Part shown: one piece after another, positions 42,463 through 51,827 of the stretch
Position numbering within the stretch: position 1 is the stretch's first letter
How the letters are laid out: every line of letters starts with the position of its first letter
Source of the DNA: Jeotgalibaca ciconiae
Lineage (GTDB): Bacteria; Bacillota; Bacilli; Lactobacillales; Aerococcaceae
Direction: 5' to 3'
DNA length: 64,000 nucleotides
NCBI RefSeq assembly: GCF_003955755.1
Contig: NZ_CP034465.1
Location: 434,001 to 498,000 of the forward strand
The notes under the pieces: model-generated
The model's input: the letters and a program-made list of their open reading frames with translations, nothing else
Told to the model about the DNA's origin: nothing
Databases searched by the model: none
Position numbers and translations under genes: made by a program

Positions 42463-43798
42463 GAGAGTGTAAAATATTTTGCGTAAATAGAAAAAAGGAA
42501 GTCCCTTCTGTAGAATAGAGTTACCACAACACATTCACAGAAAAGAGGACTTCCATATGAACGATTTTACTACAGAAATTCTAAAGACTCTAGCGAACAA
42601 AGGCGATTTGAATGAATTATTCCGTGTCCATTTGGAGAAAGCAGTCAATACGCTTCTCAAAACGGAGTTAACAGCTTTCCTCGATTACGAAAAGTATGAT
42701 CGCATTGGTTTTAACACGAGGAATTCTCGTAACGGCTCCTATGACCGTACGGTCAAGACCGAGTACGGGGAACTTCATCTCCAGATTCCGCGCGACCGCA
42801 ACGGCGAGTTCAAGCAACAGACTGTTCCTGCTTATAGACGGACGAATGATACCTTAGAGGAGACCGTCATTCACCTCTTCCGAAAAGGTATTACCATGTC
42901 GGAAATCGCAGACTTGATTGAGAAAATGTATGGGCATCACTACACGCCCCAAACCATGTCCAATATGACTAAATCATTTACGGAAGAAGTCACTTCATTT
43001 AAGGAACGTGAGCTTCATGACCGTTATTCCGCTATTTATATGGACGCAACCTATATCCCTTTAAAGCGGAAAACCGTTGCCAAGGAAGCCATTCATATCG
43101 CAGTAGGCATTCGCCCGGACGGTTCAAAGGAAGTGTTGAGCTATGCGATTGCACCAACTGAATCTATCACGATTTGGGAAGAGATTTTAATAGACCTCCA
43201 GGAACGTGGCGTGAAAAACGTCCTCCTTTTCATCACGGATGGCTTAAAGGGGATGGCAGGGGCCGTGCAGCGGTTCTACCCCAAAGCCCGTTTTCAACAT
43301 TGCTGTGTGCACGTTTCCCGTAATATCAGTCACAAAGTGCGTGTCGATGATCGTAAGGAAGTCTGTGATGATTTTAAAATGGTGTATCAAGCGTCATCTA
43401 AAAAGGCGGCATTGGAAGCACGTGGTGCTTTTGCGGAAAAGTGGAAAACCTGCTATCCAAAAATGGTGGAATCGATCCTTTCGAACGATTACCTGCTCAC
43501 TTTCTATGATTTCCCATTAGCCATACGCAAGAGTATTTACTCTAAGAACTTGATTGAATCCTTTAATAAGCAAATCAAGAAATACAGCCACCGCAAGGAA
43601 CAGTTCCAAAATGAAGAGTCGATGGAACGTTTCTTAGTCTCGTCTTTTGATACTTACAACCAAAAATTCCTAGGTCGCAGTCATAAAGGTTTCCAACAGG
43701 CCGAAGGCGAGCTCGAACAAATGCTGAGCCAACTGATTGAGAATTAGAAACAATCTGCAGTAGGGAAGAATCATTTACACAAAATTATTGACGCTCCC
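42463..43798 (+). mobile_element. IS256-family insertion sequence with 8-bp target duplication
   Basis: 1336 bp. Imperfect terminal inverted repeats of about 26 bp: left 42463-42488 (GAGAGTGT...GCGTAAAT) and right 43773-43798 (reverse complement GGGAGCGT...GTGTAAAT). The flanks are the direct repeat GATTTTGA at 42455-42462 and 43799-43806, a perfect 8-bp target duplication. It carries one intact transposase gene. The insertion is probably recent and lies between the regulator gene and its presumed terminator at 43956, without damaging a coding region. Confidence 0.93.
42557..43747 (+). CDS. IS256-family (mutator-type) transposase
   Basis: 396 residues, full length. DDE catalytic triad: Asp163 in IYMDATYIPLK, Asp228 in LLFITDGLKGM, Glu334 in NLIESFNKQIK; the helix-inserted domain contains RFQHCCVHVSRNI with the C-H motif of the mutator group. 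No frameshift or stop. The codon usage is richer in G+C than the neighbouring genes, consistent with a foreign element. Confidence 0.96.
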   Translation: MNDFTTEILKTLANKGDLNELFRVHLEKAVNTLLKTELTAFLDYEKYDRIGFNTRNSRNGSYDRTVKTEYGELHLQIPRDRNGEFKQQTVPAYRRTNDTLEETVIHLFRKGITMSEIADLIEKMYGHHYTPQTMSNMTKSFTEEVTSFKERELHDRYSAIYMDATYIPLKRKTVAKEAIHIAVGIRPDGSKEVLSYAIAPTESITIWEEILIDLQERGVKNVLLFITDGLKGMAGAVQRFYPKARFQHCCVHVSRNISHKVRVDDRKEVCDDFKMVYQASSKKAALEARGAFAEKWKTCYPKMVESILSNDYLLTFYDFPLAIRKSIYSKNLIESFNKQIKKYSHRKEQFQNEESMERFLVSSFDTYNQKFLGRSHKGFQQAEGELEQMLSQLIEN

Positions 43799-43806
43799 GA
43801 TTTTGA

Positions 43807-44267
43807 TTGCATCATGGAAAATCTTTTTATTTAACTCAAATTCATAATCAAAGAACTTAATAAAAATTTCGCTAAACCAAATTCTCATAAAGAAAAAACG
43901 GAACCAGCTTGACCTGAAAAACATTAAAGATAGAAAACACTTATAAAACTCTCAAAAAAATTCATTCTACTTTTAATGATACTTTTATCAAAATCGGAGA
44001 ATGAATTTTTGTTTTAATAATTTTTTCTAGTTACATTTTCTCTAAAAATATAGGTCTGTTAAAATCAATACCCACTCTTCATGACTATAGATGTTCTACT
44101 GTCCTGTAGGCTCGCTATACTTAGTTAGGTTTGCTCACAGCCCTTGCAAAGGATATATCCTACCTGACAACTATAATTTAAAAAATAATTGCTAACTGTT
44201 TCTTTTATACTCTTTTCAATATGTGGATAAATTTCCCATATAAATTTACATGAAGGAGGAAAATCGA
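43807..44267. other. gene-free region between IS256 and the AraC leader
   Basis: No credible gene. 43905-43956 resembles the degenerate short tracts at 26256 and 7606 (GATAGAAAACACTTATAAAACTCTC). 44085-44160 is more G+C-rich with no reading frame of note. The rest is A+T-rich and should hold the promoter of the AraC gene, which I could not place. Confidence 0.4.
43956..44010. terminator. terminator-like hairpin
   Basis: AAAAATTCATTCT pairs with AGAATGAATTTTT over a loop of about 29 bases and is followed by GTTTTAATAATTTTTT. Before IS256 inserted it probably closed the ArsR-like transcript. Confidence 0.6.
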
Positions 44268-44327
44268 ATGAGGCTTACTTTCTCTTTAATTTTAACTAAG
44301 TTATTTCATTCGAAGTCAAACAAATGA
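44268..44327 (+). CDS. 19-residue leader peptide coupled to the AraC gene
   Basis: A short frame MRLTFSLILTKLFHSKSNK begins at an ATG with the excellent ribosome site GAAGGAGG. Its stop TGA overlaps the ATG of the AraC gene (ATGA at 44324-44327). The AraC gene itself has no ribosome site, so its translation probably depends on translation of the leader. It could be a regulatory leader or a relict; only the arrangement is seen. Confidence 0.55.
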   Translation: MRLTFSLILTKLFHSKSNK

Positions 44328-45199
44328 TAGAAAAACAAAAATATAAAGAAAAAACAATTCATGGAACTAGCGATTTTCCTTTAGCTTGGTATTCGGATAT
44401 ATCAGATACTTGGCAAAACTTTTTCTTTGTTCCTCATTGGCATGAAGAGTTAGAAATCTTGTATGTTTTGGATGGTAGACTAGAATTAATTATTGATGGG
44501 GTTTCCTATATAATTGGCCCAAATTCGGTAGCCTTAATCCCACCAAATCTACTTCATATCGCTTATCGAATAAATAATGAACGTTGCCGATTTTGCTCCA
44601 TAGTATTTTCGATTGATTTAATAGCAAGCAAGACGGCTGATAAAATCCAAAGAGAGCAATTACAACCATTTTTAGAAAACCCATTTTCAGCTAACTATAT
44701 TCTCTTACCTGGGTCACAACAACAAAGTGAAGTGCAAAAACTCATCCATACTTTTGAAAAAACTTTTATAGAGGAATCTTTTTGTCGCGAGTTACTAATT
44801 AAGGGAGTTATCATTCAATTATTAGCTCAACTTATTCAGACAAAAAATCTAAAAATTCAGAAAACGAATGCTAAAAAATTACAAGAAGAACGAGAACGTA
44901 CGATCATCGAATTTATTTCATCAAATTTTGATGAAAAACTGACACTTTCCTCTTTAGCTAATTCAGTTATGCTTAGTAAAGAGCAATTTACACGTTTCTT
45001 CAAAAAGTCATTTCGAACCTCTCCAATACATTACTTGAATCAATTTCGATTACAAAAAGCTACCGAATTACTACAACAAACTGATTTACAAATAATTGAA
45101 ATCGCGCAATTGGTAGGATTTGATAGCAGCAATTATTTCTCTTCATCTTTTCGTAAGTGTTTTGGAATATCCCCTTCAGAATTTAGAAAAATGACATGA
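44324..45199 (+). CDS. AraC-family regulator beside GH31
   Basis: 291 residues. N-terminal cupin (about 20-110) with PHWHEELEILYVLDGRLEL and GPNSVALIPPNLLHIAY; C-terminal AraC DNA-binding domain (about 190-290) with LANSVMLSKEQFTRFFKKS and EIAQLVGFDSSNYFSSSFRK. The ATG at 44324 lacks its own ribosome site and overlaps the stop of a leader peptide. GH31 follows 91 bp later on the same strand, so this is the likely activator of GH31, and possibly of GH27 on the other strand. Confidence 0.9.
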   Translation: MIEKQKYKEKTIHGTSDFPLAWYSDISDTWQNFFFVPHWHEELEILYVLDGRLELIIDGVSYIIGPNSVALIPPNLLHIAYRINNERCRFCSIVFSIDLIASKTADKIQREQLQPFLENPFSANYILLPGSQQQSEVQKLIHTFEKTFIEESFCRELLIKGVIIQLLAQLIQTKNLKIQKTNAKKLQEERERTIIEFISSNFDEKLTLSSLANSVMLSKEQFTRFFKKSFRTSPIHYLNQFRLQKATELLQQTDLQIIEIAQLVGFDSSNYFSSSFRKCFGISPSEFRKMT

Positions 45200-45290
45200 T
45201 TTTGCTATTCATTGCCATTAATTTGCATGATTCCCAGCAGTTAATGTTCTAAAATTAAAAGACAAACTAACTTATTTGAGGAGGTAAAAA

Positions 45291-47285
45291 ATGTCTATAC
45301 TTACAAAAGGGAAAAATTTTTTAGAATGCCAAAATGCCAATGAGAGAATAAAAATAATTGCGTGGGGTGAGAATGGTTTTCGTGTCGTTAGTACTCCCAA
45401 TGGTGAAATTGATTTAACTTGTAGTGCGCTTTTACCACTAGAATCTAAAGCAATTGTGAATATTGAGGGTGAAATTGCTACTATCCAGAATGGGAAAATC
45501 AAAGCGATTATAGATAGCTCTAATTGGTGGAATAGAAGTGGGAAGATTAGTTTCTATAATGACAAAGATGAACTTTTAATTCGAGAAATGGATAGTGGTG
45601 GTGCATTAATAAAAAAGGCTCGCCTATTCAAATCTATCATTGGCGGTGATTATCGTTTAACTGCTTCTTTTGAAGCAAATGAAGATGAAAAAATTTATGG
45701 CATGGGGCAATACCAACAGGACATTTTGGATTTAAAAGGTTGTAATCTTGAACTAGCTCATCGTAACTCACAAGCATCTATCCCATTTTATGTTTCAAAC
45801 AAAGGATATGGTTTCTTATGGCATAATCCAGCAATTGGATCTGTTTCATTTGGGAGTAATACAACTGAATGGCGAGTGGATAGTACAAAGCAATTAGATT
45901 ATTGGATTACAGCTGGAGATACTCCAAGTGAAATAGAGTTCCAATATAGTGCAGCTGTTGGAAGGGCTCCTATGATGCCGGAATATGGATTAGGTTTTTG
46001 GCAAAGCAAGTTACGTTATTCTACTCAAGAGGAGGTCTTAGAAGCTGCTCGCGAATATCATAAACGAAATATCCCCATAGATGTTTTAATTATCGATTAC
46101 TATCATTGGCCAAGATGCGGTGATTATCGATTTGATTCAAATTTTTTCCCTGATCCCAAAGCAATGGTGGATGAGGCGAGGTCTTATGGAATAGAATTAA
46201 TGGTCTCTGTCTGGCCACAAATTGATGTAAGGAGCGAAAATTTCCAAGTTTTTAAAGATAATGGTTTGCTCGTTCAGACAGAACGCGGCATCGATGTTCA
46301 GATGCTGTTCCTTGGTAATAATGTTTTCTACGATGCTACAAATCCAAAAGCACGTGAGTATGTGTGGAGAAAAGTAAAAAAGAACTACATTGACTATGGT
46401 ATTAAATTATTTTGGTTAGACGAAGCAGAACCGGAATTTGGGACCTATGATTATGATATGTATCGTTATTACTCAGGGAGTGTCTTACAACAAGGTAATA
46501 TATATCCTCGTGAGTATATTCGAGGATTTCATGAAGGGGAAGCCCAAGACGGAGAAAATACGGTTAAACTAGTACGTTGTGCTTGGGTTGGTAGTCAGCA
46601 GTATGGAGCCCTAGTTTGGTCAGGAGATATTCATTCCACCTTCCAAGATTACAAAAATCAGATTGTTGCTGGAATACAAATGGGATTAGCCGGAATACCA
46701 TGGTGGACAACAGATATTGGTGGTTTTCACGGGGGGGATGTAACAAAATCTGAATTCCAAGAATTACTTATTCGTTGGTTCCAGTATGGCACGTTTTGTC
46801 CAGTTATGCGTATTCATGGATCTAGAATTCCACATACAAAAATATTCAAAGCAGATGGCGAGGAGACTGAACAGACAGGTGCGGATAATGAAATATGGAG
46901 TTATGGCGAAGATAATTATGAAATTATGAAAAAATTCATTGGAATAAGAGAAATAATGAAGGATTATACCCGTTTTTTGATGAAAGAAGCTCATGAAACT
47001 GGTTCGCCAGTAATACGTGCCATGTTTTACGAGTTTCCTAACGATGAAATAACATGGAATCTTAAGACACAATACATGTTTGGACCCGATATTCTAGTAG
47101 CTCCAATCATCGAATCAGGTTCAAAAAAGCGAACAGTGTATTTACCAGAAGGATCTAAATGGATTGATGCAAGAAACAACCAAGCTTATGACGGAGGACA
47201 ATTTGTTGAAGCTTCTGCTAATATAGATACTTTGCCAATTTTTTTACGAGATGGGAAGCAAGATTACCTAATTGGTAAAATATAA
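45291..47285 (+). CDS. GH31 alpha-glycosidase (alpha-xylosidase-like)
   Basis: 664 residues. N-terminal beta domain (1-215), barrel with nucleophile Asp377 in KLFWLDEAEPEF, acid/base Asp446 in LVWSGDIHSTF, and the late MRIHGSRIPH. GFWQSKLRYSTQEEVLEAA and IDYYHWPRCGDYRFD resemble bacterial alpha-xylosidases more than alpha-glucosidases, but the family also includes alpha-galactosidases and others. No signal peptide. GAGGAGG before the ATG. Unpaired with a transporter. Confidence 0.88.
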   Translation: MSILTKGKNFLECQNANERIKIIAWGENGFRVVSTPNGEIDLTCSALLPLESKAIVNIEGEIATIQNGKIKAIIDSSNWWNRSGKISFYNDKDELLIREMDSGGALIKKARLFKSIIGGDYRLTASFEANEDEKIYGMGQYQQDILDLKGCNLELAHRNSQASIPFYVSNKGYGFLWHNPAIGSVSFGSNTTEWRVDSTKQLDYWITAGDTPSEIEFQYSAAVGRAPMMPEYGLGFWQSKLRYSTQEEVLEAAREYHKRNIPIDVLIIDYYHWPRCGDYRFDSNFFPDPKAMVDEARSYGIELMVSVWPQIDVRSENFQVFKDNGLLVQTERGIDVQMLFLGNNVFYDATNPKAREYVWRKVKKNYIDYGIKLFWLDEAEPEFGTYDYDMYRYYSGSVLQQGNIYPREYIRGFHEGEAQDGENTVKLVRCAWVGSQQYGALVWSGDIHSTFQDYKNQIVAGIQMGLAGIPWWTTDIGGFHGGDVTKSEFQELLIRWFQYGTFCPVMRIHGSRIPHTKIFKADGEETEQTGADNEIWSYGEDNYEIMKKFIGIREIMKDYTRFLMKEAHETGSPVIRAMFYEFPNDEITWNLKTQYMFGPDILVAPIIESGSKKRTVYLPEGSKWIDARNNQAYDGGQFVEASANIDTLPIFLRDGKQDYLIGKI

Positions 47286-47441
47286 TTATGTGAAGATTTT
47301 TTAAGCGTAATAAATATTAATTTTAACTTATCTACCCGTGTGACCAAATTACTAGATACCACGAACTATCTTAGTTTTTGATCAGTACTCTTTTCGCCAT
47401 ATTCGTTCCGCTCCAACTTCTCTCTCATTATAAATAAAAAC

Positions 47442-47480
47442 ACCCTATAGAAGGATTTTTTTGTGTCCATTCTATAGGGT
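47442..47480. terminator. bidirectional terminator between GH31 and GH27
   Basis: ACCCTATAGAA pairs perfectly with TTCTATAGGGT; GTTTTTATTTA follows on the minus strand and CCGTTTTATTTG on the plus strand. Confidence 0.75.
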
Positions 47481-47510
47481 CCGTTTTATTTGTCGAAAGC
47501 GTCCTTTTTC

Positions 47511-48782
47511 TTACTTCTTAAGCAGTAATGCTCCGTGTCTATGAATTTTTTGATTCTGTACTTTTACTGTCTTTTTCTCCCAGAGATTTCTCGCTGTGTC
47601 TTTTCCTACAAAATCAGAACGTAAATTTTCTGGAAGATTCAAGTCATCTTCTGAAACATTAAAAATTGCTACGAATTCAGATTCAGTGCTAGCTGCTTGC
47701 CAAACAACCCATTCTTTGTCCCGATATACTTGGCGTCTTTCGGTAATAGTATGATACATTTCCAAGACTTCTTCATTTGTAAACAAAGACAAAGTAAAAT
47801 CATCGATATCCGGCAAGGTACCACCGTACATTAATGGTGATTGGAAGATTGTCCACAACGTCATCAATAAGTATTGCTCATCCTTGGTGAACCTTGTCCA
47901 ATTATCACCACCGCCTCCATCAACTGCACGAATACCAATATGTCCCAAAGGAAGCATGTCGCAATCCGGCCAATTTCCTCGTCGTACAAACGATTGCCAT
48001 TCTGCAGTACGATCGAACATTTTATAAAGAGCATCCCACGAATCCCAAAAATCGTCAGTCAACCGCCACATGTTTACGTGATCTTGGAAGAAACTACCGT
48101 TTTTTAATTGAGCAGGTCCGGGTGATAGAGACAGAACAATCGGACGATTTGTTTTATCGATTGCATTTCGAATTGCTTCTATTTCCTTTTTATGGGCATC
48201 ATCATAAAGTTTCGAATGAGCGATATCATCTACTTTAATAAAATCCACTCCCCAGGAAGCATACAGTTCGAACAGTGAATCATAGTATATTTGCCCCTCT
48301 GGCATATCCACATTGACACCATACATATCGGAGTTCCATGGACAGATGTCATTATTCGCAATATCACGAGCACGTTTTTCGGTTCCTTTTATTGCTGTAT
48401 TTTGATGTACCGCCTGCCGAGGAATCCCCCGCATAATATGAATTCCAAACTTCAATCCTAAACTATGTATATAATCCCCTAACTCTTTAAACCCTCTTCC
48501 ATCTTTTGATGATGGAAATCGATTTTCAGCTGGAATTAAGCGGGAATACTCATCCATATTTAAAGGATAAAAATCATTATAAACGGTAGACTTCGCCTCT
48601 GGTTCAGACCATTGGATATCTACAACGATATACTCCCAGCCATATTCTTTTAAATTTTTACTCATGTATTTTGCATGCTCTCTTACTTCTTCTTCGCGGA
48701 CAGAAGCTCCATAACAATCCCAGCTGTTCCAGCCCATCGGTGGTGTTTTAGCAAATTCTAAATGTTTAAATTCTTTTGTCAC
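47511..48782 (-). CDS. GH27 alpha-galactosidase-type enzyme
   Basis: 423 residues from the GTG at 48782, which has AAGAGGAA six bases upstream; a longer frame starting at 48815 has no site. TPPMGWNSWDCYG opens the GH27 barrel; nucleophile Asp185 in DFIKVDDIA and acid/base Asp243 or 244 in WRLTDDFWD. The C-terminal beta domain begins near 340. No signal peptide. GH27 includes alpha-galactosidases and beta-L-arabinopyranosidases; the latter would fit arabinogalactan use. Neighbours are GH31 (convergent) and a wrecked GH4 gene upstream, perhaps an older partner. Confidence 0.88.
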   Translation of the reverse strand: MTKEFKHLEFAKTPPMGWNSWDCYGASVREEEVREHAKYMSKNLKEYGWEYIVVDIQWSEPEAKSTVYNDFYPLNMDEYSRLIPAENRFPSSKDGRGFKELGDYIHSLGLKFGIHIMRGIPRQAVHQNTAIKGTEKRARDIANNDICPWNSDMYGVNVDMPEGQIYYDSLFELYASWGVDFIKVDDIAHSKLYDDAHKKEIEAIRNAIDKTNRPIVLSLSPGPAQLKNGSFFQDHVNMWRLTDDFWDSWDALYKMFDRTAEWQSFVRRGNWPDCDMLPLGHIGIRAVDGGGGDNWTRFTKDEQYLLMTLWTIFQSPLMYGGTLPDIDDFTLSLFTNEEVLEMYHTITERRQVYRDKEWVVWQAASTESEFVAIFNVSEDDLNLPENLRSDFVGKDTARNLWEKKTVKVQNQKIHRHGALLLKK

Positions 48783-48910
48783 ATCTATTCCTCTTTCTAT
48801 ACAGTTAATTTTCAATTATCTCGATCTTCTTGCACTTCTTTCGGTGTTTTTATGTCCTTTCGTACAGCTCCTCGATAACCTTCATCAGTAGGAATCAAGT
48901 TCTCACTGCT

Positions 48911-49797
48911 TTAGCGAAATTTTGCATCAACATCGCTAGCGTGGTATTGAGAAAACCATTTTTCTTGCGCGACCAGCTTTTCATCTACCATTTGCCAAAT
49001 TTCTGGAGGATTACATACAGCACCAGTCAATGGATCCAATAGGACTGCTTGTTTCAATAATTTTTCATCTCCACTGACTACTGCCTCCACTGCCAAACGT
49101 TGAACCCAAATCGACTGGGAGCAAACTGCGGCGGGACCTAACGGTAACTCTCCAATACAAGGTATACTCAAACCATTACCATCCATATAACATGGAACCT
49201 CCACTACTGATTCTTCAGTAAGGTTAGTTATCGTATTGCTATTCATTACATTAAAATGACCTCTATATATTTTTCCAGTTTCTAAAGATTCTATAATATA
49301 AGAACAGTGTTCTCAGCTGCTTTCTGATCTATCATATTTTTTTGAAGGTTCTTTCAAAAGACTAGGATAGTCTGTTTCGAACCAGTCTCCCTCTTCTCTT
49401 GTTATTCGTAAATAATCGCCTGTTTCGCTATTGATCCAATTATCAGTGTCAATCCACCGCTTGATTTCGTTTGGTCGTTTCCGATACCATACAACATATT
49501 CAGATAAATGCCCATTCGATTCTGTAGAATAATAACCAAATCGCTTTAGCATATCGATTCGTACTTTTTCTTCTTTACAAAACGCTTATGAGATTCGAAA
49601 GCAGGTAATATTTTATCTAGTCATTCTTTTCCTTGATTCCTCACAAAGATATACCAGATTTGATGGTTGATACCTGTACAAATAATATCCAATTCATCTC
49701 TAGAAATCTCCAAAACTTCTGAAATTTGAAGCTCTCCGTGAATCTCACCATGACACAAACCAATTGTTTTTACCTTTCCATCATGATACCCCTCCTG
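48911..49797 (-). pseudogene. degenerate GH4 alpha-galactosidase (MelA-like) gene
   Basis: Reading the minus strand in different frames gives GH4 sequence in order: KVKTIGLCHG...ICTGINHQIWYIFV (49790-49640), a stop, then MLKRFGYYSTESNGHLSEYV and VWYRKRP (49552 downward), a stop, then SYIIESLETGKIYRGHFNV running into TNLTEESVVEVPCYMDGNGL and the family's C-terminal part (to 48911). At least one frameshift and two stops disrupt it, and the N-terminal NAD-binding part (about 180 residues) is missing. Intact relatives are about 430-450 residues and need NAD and manganese. Inactive remnant. Confidence 0.85.
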
Positions 49798-49927
49798 TTA
49801 ATTGATTACATTTATTTTAACTCCAGTCACAAAAGAAAGCGGAAGCATTTGGAAAAAACTGATGACCTAATGTAAGATATTGTCATATAATATAAAAAGA
49901 AATTAGATTTAGAGAGGAACTTAAATA

Positions 49928-50848
49928 ATGAGCTTATTTGATCAAGCAAAAGAAATGGCGACTATCACAGCTTTCTACGCGCTGACCTTGAATCATTTTG
50001 ACATGAATACACATAACCATGAATCCTGTGAAATTATGTACGTAAAAAAAGGACGTTGTACTGTTGAAACGAACTCTGAGCTACGGATACTTCATGAAGG
50101 AGAATTTGTTTTTTTAGACTCACATGCATCGCATCGTCTTTTTGTGGATACTAAAACCCCTTGCTCTTTATTAAACCTTGAATTCGTGCTAGCATCTACT
50201 GGAACGATTTCTTTACGTGAGCTACGACAAAAAAGTACATCATTAAGACAAACTGAAAAACTAGCCAATGATATACTTTTTGGTTATGATAATCGAAATT
50301 TGAAGCGCCCTTTAGAAGAATTGATTCACCATTTAGCGAAATCACCATCGCAAGAATATTCCTCTGAAAAAGCTTTTTTGATTTCCCTCCTTTTTCAACA
50401 GTGTTTGCTGGAATTGGGACATTTTCTCTATTCAAAAAGGCAGGTGCCATCTAGCCCTTATCTAAATAAAGCCTTAAGCTACATCCATGGACATTTACAA
50501 GAGGATTTACGCATCCCTACTATTGCCACACACGTAGGGATCAATAAATCTTATTTACATTTACTCTTTTCACAACATTTAAATGAAACTATTTCAAGCT
50601 ATATTAATCGAAAAAGGTTAGAGAAAGCCATTTTTTTGTTGATTAATAGCGAACTTTCTGTTACTGATATAGCTTTTCAAGTTGGCTACAATAGTCGTCA
50701 ACATTTCAGCACTACCTTTTCTCGATATTTTGGAAAAAGTCCTCAAGATTACAAATTAAAGAAATACAACATCGAGCATAATTCTTTAAATATAGGACAG
50801 TATAGAAAAAAATCAGACTATTGGGAATTTATTCAAATGAAGGACTAA
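49928..50848 (+). CDS. AraC-family regulator
   Basis: 306 residues. Cupin-type N terminus with MNTHNHESCEIMYVKKGRC and EGEFVFLDSHASHRLF; two C-terminal helix-turn-helices (about 175-275) with IATHVGINKSYLHLLFSQH and DIAFQVGYNSRQHFSTTFSRYFG. GAGAGGAA precedes the ATG. Orientation is away from the GH4 remnant, whose divergent regulator it may once have been, and towards the orphan membrane protein and importer 3. Confidence 0.9.
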   Translation: MSLFDQAKEMATITAFYALTLNHFDMNTHNHESCEIMYVKKGRCTVETNSELRILHEGEFVFLDSHASHRLFVDTKTPCSLLNLEFVLASTGTISLRELRQKSTSLRQTEKLANDILFGYDNRNLKRPLEELIHHLAKSPSQEYSSEKAFLISLLFQQCLLELGHFLYSKRQVPSSPYLNKALSYIHGHLQEDLRIPTIATHVGINKSYLHLLFSQHLNETISSYINRKRLEKAIFLLINSELSVTDIAFQVGYNSRQHFSTTFSRYFGKSPQDYKLKKYNIEHNSLNIGQYRKKSDYWEFIQMKD

Positions 50849-51028
50849 CGTATTATTGAATTTTAGATATCATTAGTTAAAGCAGTACATTTTATCGCAA
50901 TAGTAAATAATTCTCTAGCATATGTAATAAGAATTGTTTTAATTTATACAGAAGGATTTGCTTTCCTTGATCGCTTTGGTAAGATAAGAGAGTATATCAT
51001 TCATCAAACATGAAGGAGAGAAGAGCTA

Positions 51029-51553
51029 TTGAAACATCGTCCCATTATCCAAGAAAATCTTGATAAAGAAACTACAAAAAAGGGGAAAATTCTCTACCTA
51101 ATGTATGCATACAAAGAATGGTTAATTGGTCTTGGACTTACCTTGGTCATTCTTTTCATTTTCGTATTTTCGATGTTAGCAACCCAAAAACCAGACCTTT
51201 CAGTCCGCATTATTAGTGATCAACCTGTCACTATTGAAACACTCGACCATCTTTCGACCTTTCTCCAAGAAAGCTCAGAAGATGAAATCCTAATCGACGT
51301 CCAAAATTATCTAGTAGATAATATGGACCAACAACAAATTCTAATGGCACAGATGGTCGCAAAAGAAGTAGATCTCTTTGTTATACCGAATGACTCAAGC
51401 GAAAAGGTGACCTCATTAGTGAATGAAATGATTGACGAACAAAACGTTTTCTCATTAGACGGCCCTCTCAGCGACTATACGGTTTCCACGGCGATAAATG
51501 CTCCTCATGAAGAACAAATCTCTTTTTTTAAAAAAGCACTCTCTTCCAATTAG
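51029..51553 (+). CDS. single-pass membrane protein with extracellular domain (unrecognised)
   Basis: 174 residues from a TTG start; GGAG lies about ten bases upstream and no in-frame ATG is better. A basic N terminus is followed by one strong membrane segment (about 32-55: WLIGLGLTLVILFIFVFSML), then an acidic domain outside. DLSVRIISDQPVTIETLDHL and VAKEVDLFVIPNDSSE have the strand-helix-strand rhythm of a solute-binding-protein lobe, though truncated. I do not recognise a family. It faces importer 3 convergently, and proteins of this size and topology near YesL genes may modulate the importer; this is inference. Confidence 0.6.
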   Translation: MKHRPIIQENLDKETTKKGKILYLMYAYKEWLIGLGLTLVILFIFVFSMLATQKPDLSVRIISDQPVTIETLDHLSTFLQESSEDEILIDVQNYLVDNMDQQQILMAQMVAKEVDLFVIPNDSSEKVTSLVNEMIDEQNVFSLDGPLSDYTVSTAINAPHEEQISFFKKALSSN

Positions 51554-51615
51554 AGGCCGTTGATAAAGTACCACCTCAGATTCCCCTTTTGGGATTGACA
51601 CTCAATAAAACAAAT

Positions 51616-51665
51616 AAAAAGAAACGAATTCTCCCAATCTAACAGGGATAAATCGTTTCTTTTTT
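51616..51665. terminator. intrinsic terminator
   Basis: AAAGAAACGA and TCGTTTCTTT pair, with an inner CTCCC/GGGA stem, followed by TTTTTT on the plus strand. Ends the membrane-protein gene. Confidence 0.75.
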
Positions 51666-51707
51666 GATTATGCTATCACTAAATGACTTCTTTATGACAT
51701 TTTCAAT

Positions 51708-51820
51708 GAGTGGAAAAAGGCGTCTAACTCCTAAGGTGCTAATGACAACTGGAGCGAATAAACGCAAGATGGTTACAGACCATCTGAGTATAAAAGGACG
51801 CACACTACGAGCATTTGCTA
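51708..51820 (+). repeat. hairpin-rich interspersed repeat, copy C (degenerate)
   Basis: Keeps GAGTGGAAAAAGGCG, ACTGGAGCGAATAAACGCAAGATGGTTACAGACCATCTGAG in parts, and the CGAGCATTTGCT end, but the outer stem arms and the distal hairpin are lost. An aged copy of the element at 852, 7121 and 62933, in the 3' region of the membrane-protein gene. Confidence 0.7.
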
Positions 51821-51827
51821 AAGCGTA

